A DNA stretch of 64,000 bases, taken from an uncultured Kangiella sp. (GTDB taxonomy: Bacteria > Pseudomonadota > Gammaproteobacteria > Enterobacterales > Kangiellaceae). Positions 54,359 through 63,600 of this stretch are shown piece after piece. Location: contig CANMKR010000001.1 of assembly GCA_947498625.1 (NCBI GenBank), forward strand, positions 736,090 through 800,089, in the 5' to 3' direction. A model generated the notes under the pieces. The model was not told the origin of the DNA, did not search any database, and saw only the letters and a program-made list of their open reading frames with translations. A program made the position numbers and the translations under genes. The stretch's first letter is position 1. Each line of letters opens with the position of its first letter.

Positions 54359-56182
54359 TTGATTAAAAGTGCATATAAATTATTTATTATAGGCTTTCTA
54401 CTATTATCTAGTGGGATTGCTTTTGCTGCGACCGTTGAGATAGAAGTTAATTGGCCTGAATGGTCAACAGAAAATGCTGTTATTTTTCGAGATGCGCTGG
54501 GCAACCGTGTTACGACGCTTAACGGGGGCACTAACTATATTTGTAATCCTACTAATTGCTTCAACAACGCTGCAAATACTCCTTACGGCCCTCTCACCTT
54601 TACTTTTAATGATGTTCCTGCCGCCGATTATGATATTCAAATTCTGGATAATTTCGGAGACGGTTGGGATGGTGCAGGTGCTTACGTAAGAGTAAGGGTA
54701 AATGGGGTCCAAGTAGTCAATTCTACAGGGCCTGCGGGCGGTTCTGCTGAAAACATACCTTTTACTGTTACTGACACCCAGTTATCGGTAACAACTCAAA
54801 CTTGCTCTACTTCATCTTTGACAGGGACCTGGTCAACGGGTTTAACATCGACTGCAACATCTGGTTCTATTCCTGTGTCCATGACCTTTGCTATTGATAG
54901 CGCCACGGGTGGCTGGGTTGATTTTCTGAATGAAAATATGAACTCCATTAACGCATGGAGCGATACAAATGTTCAAGGCGCTGATTCATTGGGAGTAACT
55001 TTTGAGTGGGACTCAACAGCGGGTGCCGGTGGAGAGGCCATTTATTCTTCATTAGCCTCAGACGGCACTACTGGTGGTGGTGATGGAACAACTGGGGACA
55101 TCACCTTAAGTTTTGGTGGTAGGACAGTTTATAATGCCATTCTTCATATTGATAGAGTGGGTGGTACTAGTGGTACCACTGCAAATAGTTCTCGTCATAC
55201 AATAACAACTTCGGGTGTTACTTTAGGCCGATTAGCTGGCCCTAGTCATTTTGAAACTTACAGCAATAATAGTTTTTACAGAGATTTATTTGCGACCTCA
55301 AGTAATACAGAATCAAGTTTAGATTCTGCAACAGGAACTGCTGCTGGCTCTGTAGTCTTGTCCGGCGCTTATAGCTCTGTTAATTTGGCTCTTGATGGTG
55401 GCGGTCCTGAAGGGGCGGGTGGAGACGCTATGGAGTATGTAATTTGTGTTCCACAGGCCGATCTTTCTTTAACTCAAGTAGTTAGCGAAACGAATCCCGC
55501 TGTTGGTGAAAATATTACCATTACTCTGGCGTTAACTAATGGTGGACCTGACGATGCTAATAACGTTGCAGTAAATGATCTATTACCAGCGGGTTTAGAT
55601 TTTGTTTCAGCGACGGTTCCCGCAGGGACAACATACGATGAGACAACGGGGCTCTGGAATATAGGGACTGTTGCAAATACAGGCTCAGTAATTTTAGTAA
55701 TAACAGCTGAAGTTACTTCAGCTTCGACAATAACTAATGAAGCTACCATCACTAATTCTGATAGAGTAGATCCTGACTCAGATTTCACAATAGGAATTGC
55801 CACTGATGATTTATCTGATGGCGTGGCTGACGATGATGAAACTAGCGTAATTATCACACCTTTTATTTCCGCTAATATTTCGGTGACTAAAAGCGATACA
55901 TCTACGGATTATGTTCCTGGTGGTAACAGTGTTTATACTATTACCATTACAAACGGCGGGCCTAGTGATGTATCTGGTGTTGTAATTAGCGATAGCTTAC
56001 CGTCCGGGGTTACGTTATCAGCTGAATGGACTTGCGCATCAACTGCTGGTTCAAGCTGTTCAGCCAGCTCTGGAGGCTTAATTGGCGATACTAGTGTTAA
56101 TCTGACTGCCGATATTTTAGATCAAGGAGTTATAACGCTAACTATCCCAATTCAGTACAGCTCAGATCCTGCAGATTATTAG
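54359..56182 (+). CDS. Secreted DUF11-repeat protein
   Basis: 607 residues starting at TTG 54359, chosen because a clean signal peptide follows at once (KSAYKLFIIGFLLLSSGIAFA); no ATG or GTG is available and the ribosome site is weak. The mature N-terminal domain (about 24-145) contains DNFGDGWDGAG, a motif seen in extracellular proteins. A Gly/Ser/Thr-rich middle domain (about 150-370) is followed by two DUF11 repeats: ADLSLTQVVSETNPAVGEN (about 372-490) and ANISVTKSDTSTDYVPGGN (about 505-607). DUF11 repeats are immunoglobulin-like surface modules. The protein ends with the last repeat and shows no sorting tail. Function unknown. Confidence 0.78.
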   Translation: MIKSAYKLFIIGFLLLSSGIAFAATVEIEVNWPEWSTENAVIFRDALGNRVTTLNGGTNYICNPTNCFNNAANTPYGPLTFTFNDVPAADYDIQILDNFGDGWDGAGAYVRVRVNGVQVVNSTGPAGGSAENIPFTVTDTQLSVTTQTCSTSSLTGTWSTGLTSTATSGSIPVSMTFAIDSATGGWVDFLNENMNSINAWSDTNVQGADSLGVTFEWDSTAGAGGEAIYSSLASDGTTGGGDGTTGDITLSFGGRTVYNAILHIDRVGGTSGTTANSSRHTITTSGVTLGRLAGPSHFETYSNNSFYRDLFATSSNTESSLDSATGTAAGSVVLSGAYSSVNLALDGGGPEGAGGDAMEYVICVPQADLSLTQVVSETNPAVGENITITLALTNGGPDDANNVAVNDLLPAGLDFVSATVPAGTTYDETTGLWNIGTVANTGSVILVITAEVTSASTITNEATITNSDRVDPDSDFTIGIATDDLSDGVADDDETSVIITPFISANISVTKSDTSTDYVPGGNSVYTITITNGGPSDVSGVVISDSLPSGVTLSAEWTCASTAGSSCSASSGGLIGDTSVNLTADILDQGVITLTIPIQYSSDPADY

Positions 56183-56193
56183 GAGTTTTGTAT

Positions 56194-56547
56194 ATGAAAA
56201 AATTACTGCATGTTACCTTATTCGTTATCATCTGTTCCAGTTTTACGGTTAAAGCTGAACAAAGAGTCTTATTGAGCTCCGAACTCTCTAAAATTGAACT
56301 GGATATAGTAAAGGCTTCAATTGAACAAAAATATAATGTGAAATTAGATTTTTTAAAACTTAAAACTCGTAAAGGTCAAGCAGGATATCTTTATAAACTT
56401 AGTCGAGATATCAGCCCGCAATTGTTCAAAAGCTTAGGTAAGGAAAAGTATAAAAAGGTCAAGCTCAAAGCCTTTGATATAGAGCCATCCTTACTAATGA
56501 GTGATGACAAGAGAGTTAATAAGGCAAATGGTAGAGTAAGCCGTTAA
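56194..56547 (+). CDS. Small secreted basic hypothetical protein
   Basis: 117 residues from ATG 56194 (AGGAG 8 bases upstream; a TTG at 56188 would add two residues). Signal peptide KKLLHVTLFVIICSSFTVKA, then a lysine-rich mature domain of about 95 residues (KYNVKLDFLKLKTRKGQAGY, KSLGKEKYKKVKLKAF) without cysteines. I do not recognise the family. It follows the DUF11 protein by 11 bases and is clearly in the same transcription unit, so the products may act together at the cell surface. The transcript ends at 56689-56719. Confidence 0.72.
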   Translation: MKKLLHVTLFVIICSSFTVKAEQRVLLSSELSKIELDIVKASIEQKYNVKLDFLKLKTRKGQAGYLYKLSRDISPQLFKSLGKEKYKKVKLKAFDIEPSLLMSDDKRVNKANGRVSR

Positions 56548-56688
56548 AATGTCCTAATTTTATAATTTTGTGTCCTAATGATGATAACTAGAATTCTTGT
56601 TACTGCTTAAAATAACTGTCAACGGAATGACAATAAGATAATAAAAACAACATAAGCAGAAAGGATATAACAATAACTCCTTAGACCC

Positions 56689-56719
56689 AAACCCTGTAAA
56701 GCAATTTACGGGGTTTTTA
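56689..56719 (+). terminator. Rho-independent terminator after the DUF11 / small secreted protein pair
   Basis: AAACCCTGTAAA and TTTACGGGGTTT form a 12-bp stem with one G-T pair around GCA, followed by TT-rich sequence. It lies 142 bases after the last stop. Confidence 0.78.
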
Positions 56720-56785
56720 TTTTTCATTCTGGGCAAATTAGGGTATTTTGAAGTTATCCAATTTCTTCTCGACAATTAATAATAA

Positions 56786-58015
56786 ATGCTAAACCTGCTT
56801 TGGTTATTTTTCTTTGTTATAGCTTTCCTATTGGCTCTGTATCAGTGGCTATTCCTTGGCAATGCCCAATCCTTCCCTGAATTAGTCAAAGCTATTTTTG
56901 ATATGGCAAAGCTAAGCGTTGAGATTTCTATTGGTTTAGTTGGGGTCTTAGCATTTTGGCTTGGGATGCTAAAAATTGCTGAAAAAAGTGGCTTGGTCAA
57001 TCTGTTAGCAAAAGCCTTAGCACCTTTATTTAAGAAGTTGATGCCAGAAGTTCCTACCGGTCATCCTGCGCTTGGTTCTATCAGCATGAATATGGCGGCG
57101 AATATGTTGGGACTGGATAATGCTGCCACCCCTATGGGCATTCGAGCAATGGAGCAGTTGCAAGAACTTAACCCTATAAAAAATACAGCTTCAAACGCGC
57201 AAATCTTATTTTTGGTGTTAAATACTTCTGCTGTAACTATTATCCCCATCACCATTCTAGTCTATCGAACCCAAATGGGCGCGGCTGATCCTGCGGCAAT
57301 ATTTTTGCCCTTGTTGCTAGCTACCTGTGCTTCTACCTTGGTAGGCCTGTTAGCTGTTTCGATAGTGCAAAAAATATCGCTTTTTAACCGTGTAATAGCA
57401 GTCTATGCTTTAGTATTTGCGACCATCATAGGCGGCATTGTTTATGGTCTAACGAGTTTACCAACGCAGCAGATGACGGATCTGAGCTCAGCTATGGGTA
57501 ACTTTTTATTAATGTTTTCCATTATCGCTATTTTGCTTTACGGATTGCGAAAGGGTGTAGCGGTTTATGAGGACTTTGTAGACGGCGCTAAAGAAGGCTT
57601 TAAAGTCGCGGTTAACATCATTCCTTATTTGGTGGCAATGCTCACGGCAATAGGTGCTTTAAGAGCCTCTGGCGCTTTGGATGCTTTTTCTAGTTTTATC
57701 AGTAAAGTAGTGACTTATTTTGGCGGCAACACCGCCTTCGTGGATGCGATCCCAACCGCCTTGATGCGTCCTTTTAGCGGCAGTGGTTCTCGCGCCATGA
57801 TGTTGGAGACGATGGAAACTCATGGAGTTGACTCTTTTGCAGGAACTTTGGTCTCGATTATTCAAGGTAGTACTGAAACCACTTTCTACGTGCTAACCGT
57901 CTATTTCGGGGCGGTGGGCATCAAAAAAATACGGCATGCACTTGCCTGTGGGCTTTTGGCGGATTTGGCAGGAATCGTAGCCGCAATACTCTTGAGCTAT
58001 TGGTTCTTTGCCTAA
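56786..58015 (+). CDS. Fused SpmA/SpmB-like nucleoside-recognition (Gate) domain membrane protein
   Basis: 409 residues. Two Gate (nucleoside recognition) domains, equal to Bacillus spore maturation proteins SpmA and SpmB joined in one chain: the first half has VGVLAFWLGMLKIAEKSGLVNLLAKALAPLF, HPALGSISMNMAANMLGLDNAATPMG and NTSAVTIIPITILVYR; the second half starts near residue 240 with LRKGVAVYEDFVDGAKEGFKVAVNIIPYLVAML and ends with RPFSGSGSRAMM and STETTFYVLTVYFG. Ten or so membrane helices. Non-sporulating bacteria carry such proteins with no known substrate; a transport role is an inference. Confidence 0.9.
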   Translation: MLNLLWLFFFVIAFLLALYQWLFLGNAQSFPELVKAIFDMAKLSVEISIGLVGVLAFWLGMLKIAEKSGLVNLLAKALAPLFKKLMPEVPTGHPALGSISMNMAANMLGLDNAATPMGIRAMEQLQELNPIKNTASNAQILFLVLNTSAVTIIPITILVYRTQMGAADPAAIFLPLLLATCASTLVGLLAVSIVQKISLFNRVIAVYALVFATIIGGIVYGLTSLPTQQMTDLSSAMGNFLLMFSIIAILLYGLRKGVAVYEDFVDGAKEGFKVAVNIIPYLVAMLTAIGALRASGALDAFSSFISKVVTYFGGNTAFVDAIPTALMRPFSGSGSRAMMLETMETHGVDSFAGTLVSIIQGSTETTFYVLTVYFGAVGIKKIRHALACGLLADLAGIVAAILLSYWFFA

Positions 58016-58438
58016 ACTTTATGTGTTAAAAAAGTGGACACTTACAACTTAGCCTAAGTCAAATATGACTTTGTAATTGTCAAGAAAAACACATAAAAAT
58101 TCTGAAAAAAATTCTGAGGCAGATACAAGAAGTCCACAAGTAACACCAAAGGTAGTAAAAACAAGGGTTTCAGGCCGATTAGAATTTAAACAGTGAATAA
58201 AAAAGCTTTATTTTAAGAGATAAGCTATTGATATTAATGGCTATTTAAAATATAGCTCAAAAAATGAGCAGTTTGAATTGAACCCCTTGATTTTGTTGCT
58301 TTTGCGCCTTTTTAGAGAATTTTTCCCCAAAGTTATCCACAGAATTTGTGAAGAAATTATTACAAGACAAAAGTAGCTAAGTGGTCAGATGACAGTCTGC
58401 TACTTGATTTGTATAAATTGATGAATCAACAAGTAAGT
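58016..58438. other. Intergenic region between convergent genes with one DnaA-box-like site
   Basis: 423 bases without a credible gene. It is AT rich, contains AATTCTGA twice in close succession near 58098-58118, and one perfect TTATCCACA at 58333-58341 (listed separately). No clear terminator for either flanking gene was seen. Confidence 0.5.
58333..58341 (+). promoter_or_regulatory. Single consensus DnaA box
   Basis: TTATCCACA is identical to the strong E. coli DnaA box. Only one copy occurs here and there is no origin-like cluster, so a role in replication is not supported; it may be a DnaA titration or regulatory site, or chance. Confidence 0.35.
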
Positions 58439-59035
58439 TTAAGCCGGTTTTGTGGCACTGGCGACGGTATAAGCAGGACCTTGCTTGTGCTTTTTATAGT
58501 TGCCAAAGACCTCTTTAAAGCCAGTTTTCATAAAATTTCTAAGCCCAGTGATGGTGACCACATAAAAGGTCCCGCCGGGTTTTAAACGCTCATAAGCATC
58601 GTTCAAAAAGATATATAACAACTCGTTGCCGACTTTTGCGGGGATATTGGAAACGATAACGTCGAAATCGCGCTCTGGGATAGCACTGAAGCCATTACTC
58701 AAACGAGCAGACGCGTGAGCAAGATTATTCAATTTGGCATTGGTGTTGGCATAATCAACTGCCAAATAGTCTTTATCCACCATAACCACTTGGCCTTGAT
58801 TGGCTTGTTTGGCCATTGCAAGGCCCAGTACACCGTAACCACAACCTAAATCGATACATTTATCTTCAGGTTTAATATCGAGGTATTTCAACAGCATCAC
58901 TGAACCATCATCAATGGCTTTAGGAGAAAAGAGACCCCATGTGGTTTTAAAGCTCATTGGAAACCCGCAAATGGAATCTTTAATTAACAGATCGTTTTTA
59001 AGATCAGCAATTTGTTCTTTAGTATAGTGCGCCAT
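58439..59035 (-). CDS. Class I SAM-dependent methyltransferase, RsmC-like (MTS domain)
   Basis: 198 residues from ATG 59035; GTG 59074 would add 13 residues but neither has a ribosome site. One Rossmann methyltransferase domain: GLFSPKAIDDGSVMLLKYLDI entry helix, SAM motif CIDLGCGYGVLGLAMAKQ, acidic residue in VVMVDKDYLAVDYA, then FDVIVSNIPAKVGNELLY in the position of motif IV and LKPGGTFYVVT. The usual N-P-P-aromatic of base N-methyltransferases is N-I-P-A here, so rRNA guanine N2 methylation cannot be assumed. The substrate is unknown. Confidence 0.82.
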   Translation of the reverse strand: MAHYTKEQIADLKNDLLIKDSICGFPMSFKTTWGLFSPKAIDDGSVMLLKYLDIKPEDKCIDLGCGYGVLGLAMAKQANQGQVVMVDKDYLAVDYANTNAKLNNLAHASARLSNGFSAIPERDFDVIVSNIPAKVGNELLYIFLNDAYERLKPGGTFYVVTITGLRNFMKTGFKEVFGNYKKHKQGPAYTVASATKPA

Positions 59036-59166
59036 GGTATTTGAAAATGATAAAAACTGAGCTGATTTTATCACCAGCTAACAATAAACCCTAATTTATC
59101 TCATCGCTAAAAGTCTTGTGATAGAATGCGCGCTAATTATTATCCTTATCCAATTTCGGTTTATTC

Positions 59167-60264
59167 ATGCAAAGGCCTTTTCTGTTCTTTTGTCGTCCTG
59201 GTTTTGAAAATGACTGCGCTGCAGAAGTTCAGGCATTTGCCAATGAGTATAATCTTCCCGGTTATGCGAATACTAAACTGAACGATGGCTACGTACGTTT
59301 TTACGTTCTGGATCAAACCAGCGAAGAAAGATTCTTCAAAGAATTGGATTTGTCTGAGCTGATCTTTGCACGTCAATGGTTCTGGGCAAAAGCAGAATTA
59401 ACAAACTTAGATCCTGCTGACCGGGTGACGCCAATTCTTGAGACCGTTGGTGAATTTGGTTTGTGTCAGAACCTTTTGGTAGAGCATCTTGATAACGACT
59501 CGGGGCGCGAATTATCTAAGTTTTGCAAAAAAATAAGCACGCCTTTGACCATTGCTTGTGAAAAACACGGAATTATTCAAAAAAATAAAAAACAGACTGA
59601 GTCTGCACAGCAAACTCCCTTGCAGCTGCATATATTGTTTATGGCGAATAACCATTGTTATTTAGGCTGCTCACCCGTAGGCAAAGCCTCTAATTTGAAA
59701 GGAGGGATCTTGCGCTTAAAATCGCCGAAAGATGCGCCAAGTCGTTCGAGTTTGAAGTTAGATGAAGCGATTCAAGTATTAATGTCTAAGAAGCAAAGTC
59801 AGGCTATATTTCGACTAGGGCATACTGCAGTTGATTTGGGTGCTGCACCGGGTGGTTGGACTTATCAACTGGTTCAACGTGGTATGCAAGTAACGGCTAT
59901 TGATAATGGCCCTATGGATAAGAAGTTGATGGCGACTGAGCATGTGATCCATTTGAAGGAAAATGCTTTAACTTGGTTGCCACAAAAGCCGGTACAAATG
60001 CTGGTGTGTGATATGGTAGAAAAGCCGTCGTTAGTAGCACAACTTATGACCAAATGGCTTATTCAAGCTAAAACAGAACAAGCTATTTTCAATTTAAAAT
60101 TACCGATGAAAAAGCGATTCCAAGAGGTTTCTGATTGTATTGGTGATATGTGCGACCAGCTTGATGAGCATGAGATAAATTACTATTGGCAAGCAAAGCA
60201 TCTATATCATGACCGCGAAGAAATAACCGTTTATTTTAGACGTAAGATGCCAAAATTAAACTAG
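59167..60264 (+). CDS. rlmM: 23S rRNA (cytidine-2498 2'-O) methyltransferase RlmM
   Basis: 365 residues (E. coli 366). An N-terminal RNA-binding THUMP-like domain (about residues 1-180, beginning FLFFCRPGFENDCAAEVQAFA) is followed by a Rossmann domain with SAM motif VDLGAAPGGWTYQL near residue 220, VTAIDNGPM and the catalytic K-D-K-E residues spread through LVCDMVEKPS and the C-terminal KLPMKKRF segments. It methylates C2498 in the peptidyl transferase region. It starts at ATG 59167 and is divergent from the MTS methyltransferase; queF follows after 24 bases. Confidence 0.95.
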   Translation: MQRPFLFFCRPGFENDCAAEVQAFANEYNLPGYANTKLNDGYVRFYVLDQTSEERFFKELDLSELIFARQWFWAKAELTNLDPADRVTPILETVGEFGLCQNLLVEHLDNDSGRELSKFCKKISTPLTIACEKHGIIQKNKKQTESAQQTPLQLHILFMANNHCYLGCSPVGKASNLKGGILRLKSPKDAPSRSSLKLDEAIQVLMSKKQSQAIFRLGHTAVDLGAAPGGWTYQLVQRGMQVTAIDNGPMDKKLMATEHVIHLKENALTWLPQKPVQMLVCDMVEKPSLVAQLMTKWLIQAKTEQAIFNLKLPMKKRFQEVSDCIGDMCDQLDEHEINYYWQAKHLYHDREEITVYFRRKMPKLN

Positions 60265-60288
60265 CTAGACCATTTAGATAGATAAAAT

Positions 60289-61110
60289 ATGAATAACGAA
60301 ATTCCATTAGGTAAAGAGACCGAATATCCGCAAACTTATGATGCTTCATTGCTGTTCCCGGTAGCGCGCCAAATTAAGCGCGATGAGCTAGCACTGAGTG
60401 CTGAATTACCATTTAAGGGCAGCGATATTTGGAATGCTTATGAAATGTCTTGGTTGAATGCAAAAGGTAAGCCTCAAGTTGCTATTGGTGTTTTTGAGTT
60501 TGATTTCAATACCGTCAATATTGTGGAGTCTAAGTCCTTTAAACTCTATTTGAATTCGTTTAATCAATCGAAATTCGAAACTTGGCAAGCCGTTGAGAAG
60601 ATTTTAATTAACGATTTAAGTGAAGCAGCAGTAGGGCAAGTTCAAGTAACATTATTAACCTTAAAAGATTATCAGCAGCAGTTTCCTATCGTAGATTTTG
60701 ATGGTTTATGTATTGATGAGTTGGATATTGAAGTAAAAGACTATGACTACGATCAAGGACTCTTATGCTTAGATTCGAACCCAGAAATGGTAGAAGAAGC
60801 ACTAGTGAGTCATCTGCTCAAAAGTAACTGCCTTATAACCAATCAACCAGATTGGGCTAGCGTAAGTGTGGAATACAAAGGTTCTAAGATCGATCGAGCA
60901 GCATTACTAAGGTATTTGATATCCTTTCGAACCCATAATGAATTTCATGAGCAGTGCGTCGAGCGAATCTTCAACGACCTTATGCAGCGCTGCCAGCCGC
61001 AAGAATTAACCGTTTATGCGCGTTATACTCGTCGCGGTGGTTTAGACATTAATCCGTTTAGAACTAATAAAAAGCAAACTGCGAAGAATATTCGTTTAAG
61101 TCGACAATAG
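60289..61110 (+). CDS. queF: NADPH-dependent 7-cyano-7-deazaguanine reductase QueF
   Basis: 273 residues (E. coli 282). Reduces preQ0 to preQ1 in queuosine tRNA modification. This is the long two-domain (unimodular tunnel-fold) form: the N-terminal half has [20 protein letters not shown] and [16 protein letters not shown] (the QueF motif for NADPH), and the catalytic cysteine (about C181) lies in [13 protein letters not shown] with the substrate Glu in the following half ([13 protein letters not shown]). The end has [17 protein letters not shown]. No other queuosine genes are in the window. Confidence 0.97.
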   Translation: MNNEIPLGKETEYPQTYDASLLFPVARQIKRDELALSAELPFKGSDIWNAYEMSWLNAKGKPQVAIGVFEFDFNTVNIVESKSFKLYLNSFNQSKFETWQAVEKILINDLSEAAVGQVQVTLLTLKDYQQQFPIVDFDGLCIDELDIEVKDYDYDQGLLCLDSNPEMVEEALVSHLLKSNCLITNQPDWASVSVEYKGSKIDRAALLRYLISFRTHNEFHEQCVERIFNDLMQRCQPQELTVYARYTRRGGLDINPFRTNKKQTAKNIRLSRQ

Positions 61111-61211
61111 GCTTTGTTACATATTTAAGATAAATCATACATCTTTGTTATTGCTGTAAGATTAATGATTTTGCAAAATGAAAGTGTCAATAATAACAAA
61201 CAGGCACTTCG

Positions 61212-61721
61212 ATGAAATTAGTATCCTATATAGCTTTAGTGGTAAGCGTTCTTATCAGCTCAACAAGTTTTGCAGAATCTCCAATCCAAAATAAAAATGA
61301 TGCAACAGCGATAGTGCAAAAGCTGGATTACCAATTGTTTGAATTGGGCTTTAATCAATGTCGGCTAGAGCAATTAGCGGAATTATTGCATCAAGATTTA
61401 GATTTTTATCATGATATTGGCGGCACTCAGAACAAATCCGAATTTATGGCGGCGATGGGCAAAAACATCTGTCCGAAAACCGGTGCCAAACCTGTTCGCA
61501 AACTAGTTGCTGGAACTACTGAAGTATTTAAGCTCAAAAAAGATGGTAAGCTTTATGGGATTATTCAAAGAGCCGATCATGAGTTTTATAGAAAGGAAGC
61601 GGGGAAGCCACTGTATAAAACAGGAAAAGCAAAGTTTACCCATGTCTGGGTTATAGTCGATGGTCAATGGAAGCTCAAAGAGTCTTTGAGTTTTGAGCAT
61701 GAAGCCGCGTCGGACAGCTAG
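61212..61721 (+). CDS. Secreted NTF2-like / DUF4440 domain protein
   Basis: 169 residues. Signal peptide KLVSYIALVVSVLISSTSFA, then one NTF2-like cone domain (DUF4440/SnoaL-like): ALDQALFEL-like first helix (IVQKLDYQLFELGFNQC), EQLAELLHQDLDFYHDIGG, NKSEFMAAMG and the C-terminal strands FTHVWVIVDGQWKLKESLSFEHE. Such domains bind small ligands or act as simple hydrolases; no catalytic residues can be assigned. It stands alone, 101 bases after queF. Confidence 0.8.
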   Translation: MKLVSYIALVVSVLISSTSFAESPIQNKNDATAIVQKLDYQLFELGFNQCRLEQLAELLHQDLDFYHDIGGTQNKSEFMAAMGKNICPKTGAKPVRKLVAGTTEVFKLKKDGKLYGIIQRADHEFYRKEAGKPLYKTGKAKFTHVWVIVDGQWKLKESLSFEHEAASDS

Positions 61722-62010
61722 AGTCATTAGCTTTCAATCAAAAAAATCAGTGTTTTAAAAGGTTAATCTGGTTCGACTAGTGTTTTGTCGCTAAAAAGGA
61801 CTGGACGAATCCTAGTCGTTATATAACAATGGATTGCTTTATTTGAGCCTAATCTAAGGCCTTCAAATAAATATTAAAATAATTAGCGATTTATTTAGTA
61901 TTCAGTTCAACGATAAGAATTCAATTAGATAAAAAGCACTAAATCACCTCCACTTACTTATTTGATATTAAGATATCAGCGGTAAGTTTTGAGTATTTAA
62001 GGGTATATCA

Positions 62011-63519
62011 ATGACAAACCAAACTAAAGACACGTCCTTTTTTGGACATCCTAAAGGTCTCCAAACCTTATTTATGACCGAAATGTGGGAGCGCATGAGT
62101 TACTACGGCATGCGAGGAATCCTCGTTCTATTCATGACCGCGGCAATTCAAGAAGGTGGTTTAGGGATGACTGCCGCAATCGCTACGGCAATCTATGGCT
62201 TATATACCAGTTCAGTATATTTCATGGGTTTACCTGGGGGTTGGATTGCTGACCGCTTAATTGGTGGTCAAAAGGCCATTTGGTATGGCGGTATTATTAT
62301 TATGTGTGGTCACATAGTATTAGCTATTCCAAATGAAGGTAGTTTCTTTGTCGGCCTGATTTTAGTTGCTTTGGGTACTGGTTTATTAAAGCCTAATATC
62401 ACCGCAGTGGTGGGCCAGCTTTACAGTAGTGAAGATGAGCGCCGTGATGCGGGTTACTCCATCTATTACATGGGCATAAATATCGGCTCGTTAATTGGTT
62501 ATTTTGTTTGTGGTTACTTAATGGAAAATGTTGGCTGGCACTGGGCATTCGGTGCTGCAGCAGTTGGTATGGCGTTAGGTTTGATCCAGTTCTATTTAAC
62601 CAATAGTAATTTACCAGAAGTGAGTGCTAAGCCTTCTGTTGAGATTACTGAAAGCGCTCGTAAGAAAAGCTGGGCAGGTATTGGTATATTCTTATTTGCC
62701 GTTGCTGTCGTCACAGCCTTAACTTTAGCAGGTACCATTTCAATTAACGCCGTGAGTCTTGCTAAGCAAACAGCTATTGTGTTAACCGCTACTTTCTTTA
62801 TCTTTTTTGCCGTCATTTATTTCCGCGGAAACTTAAATCAAGTTGAAAAGAAAGGCATGTGGGCTTTATTGCTTATCTGTGTAGCTTCGGCCTGTTTCTG
62901 GTCAGGCTTTGAGCAAGCAGGTTCTTCATTAAATTTATTTACTCGTGATTACACTGATAGATTTATTGGTACTTTTGAAATTCCTACTACTTGGTTCCAA
63001 TCTATCAATTCAGCTTTCATCATCCTATTAACGCCTTTCTTTGCCGCTTTCTGGATTAGATTAGGCAAACGTATGGTAACACCTGGCTATGGTTTGAAAA
63101 TGGCATTTGGTCTTATCATCATGGGTAGTGGTTTCGTGGTTATGGTATTTGCTGCGCAAGTAGCTGCTGGTGGCGGTAAATCTGCGGCCTTCTATTTAAT
63201 CTTAACTTACTTTTTACATACGGTTGGTGAATTATGCTTAAGCCCAATTGCTTTAAGTGCGGTAAGTAAGTTGTCTCCAAGACGTTATATGGGTCAGATG
63301 ATGGGCTTATTCGTATTTACCTACTCTATCGGTAACATCATTGCAGGCTTAATGGCCGGTAACTTTGATCCTAATAATGTAAAAGAGTTGCCTAGCTTAT
63401 TCCAATTCATCGCGACCTTCAGTATCGGTATCGGCGCTGTAGTTTTATTAATCGGTATGTTTAGTAAAAAGTGGGAGCAAGAAGTGGTTGAATACAAGGA
63501 AAAAGAAGAGGCTTCATAA
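62011..63519 (+). CDS. POT-family proton-dependent oligopeptide transporter
   Basis: 502 residues, about 14 membrane helices in the major facilitator fold. The POT signature E-x-x-E-R-x-x-Y-Y-G is complete in MTEMWERMSYYGMRG (helix 1) and couples proton and peptide. FGALGTGLLKPNIT-like VALGTGLLKPNITAVVGQLY and DAGYSIYYMGINIGSLIGY are further PTR2 motifs, and the second half has FWSGFEQAGSSLNLF. It imports di- and tripeptides, fitting the secreted peptidases in this region. Its promoter should be in the 289-base gap upstream, where no clear motif was identified. A strong terminator follows. Confidence 0.95.
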   Translation: MTNQTKDTSFFGHPKGLQTLFMTEMWERMSYYGMRGILVLFMTAAIQEGGLGMTAAIATAIYGLYTSSVYFMGLPGGWIADRLIGGQKAIWYGGIIIMCGHIVLAIPNEGSFFVGLILVALGTGLLKPNITAVVGQLYSSEDERRDAGYSIYYMGINIGSLIGYFVCGYLMENVGWHWAFGAAAVGMALGLIQFYLTNSNLPEVSAKPSVEITESARKKSWAGIGIFLFAVAVVTALTLAGTISINAVSLAKQTAIVLTATFFIFFAVIYFRGNLNQVEKKGMWALLLICVASACFWSGFEQAGSSLNLFTRDYTDRFIGTFEIPTTWFQSINSAFIILLTPFFAAFWIRLGKRMVTPGYGLKMAFGLIIMGSGFVVMVFAAQVAAGGGKSAAFYLILTYFLHTVGELCLSPIALSAVSKLSPRRYMGQMMGLFVFTYSIGNIIAGLMAGNFDPNNVKELPSLFQFIATFSIGIGAVVLLIGMFSKKWEQEVVEYKEKEEAS

Positions 63520-63544
63520 ACTCTTAATTCTTTGTTATAAATTA

Positions 63545-63578
63545 AATGGCCAAGCATTAATGCTTGGCCATTTTTTTT
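63545..63578 (+). terminator. Rho-independent terminator after the POT transporter gene
   Basis: A perfect 28-base palindrome, AATGGCCAAGCATT followed directly by its complement, runs into eight Ts. It also stands 23 bases before the next start. Confidence 0.9.
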
Positions 63579-63600
63579 GAAGGTATTGAATTTAAGGTTT

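Noticed and set aside
55474-55857. 127-codon minus-strand frame in the DUF11 gene
   Set aside because: Antisense to the first DUF11 repeat; low-complexity Ser/Val composition reflects the plus-strand repeat.
54359-56182. Possible frameshift truncation at the end of the DUF11 protein
   Set aside because: The final residues match a normal repeat end, and the next gene with its own AGGAG follows after 11 bases, so the end looks genuine.
56575-56775. 66-codon minus-strand frame between the small secreted protein and the SpmA/B gene
   Set aside because: It runs through the terminator at 56689-56719, and its sequence looks random.
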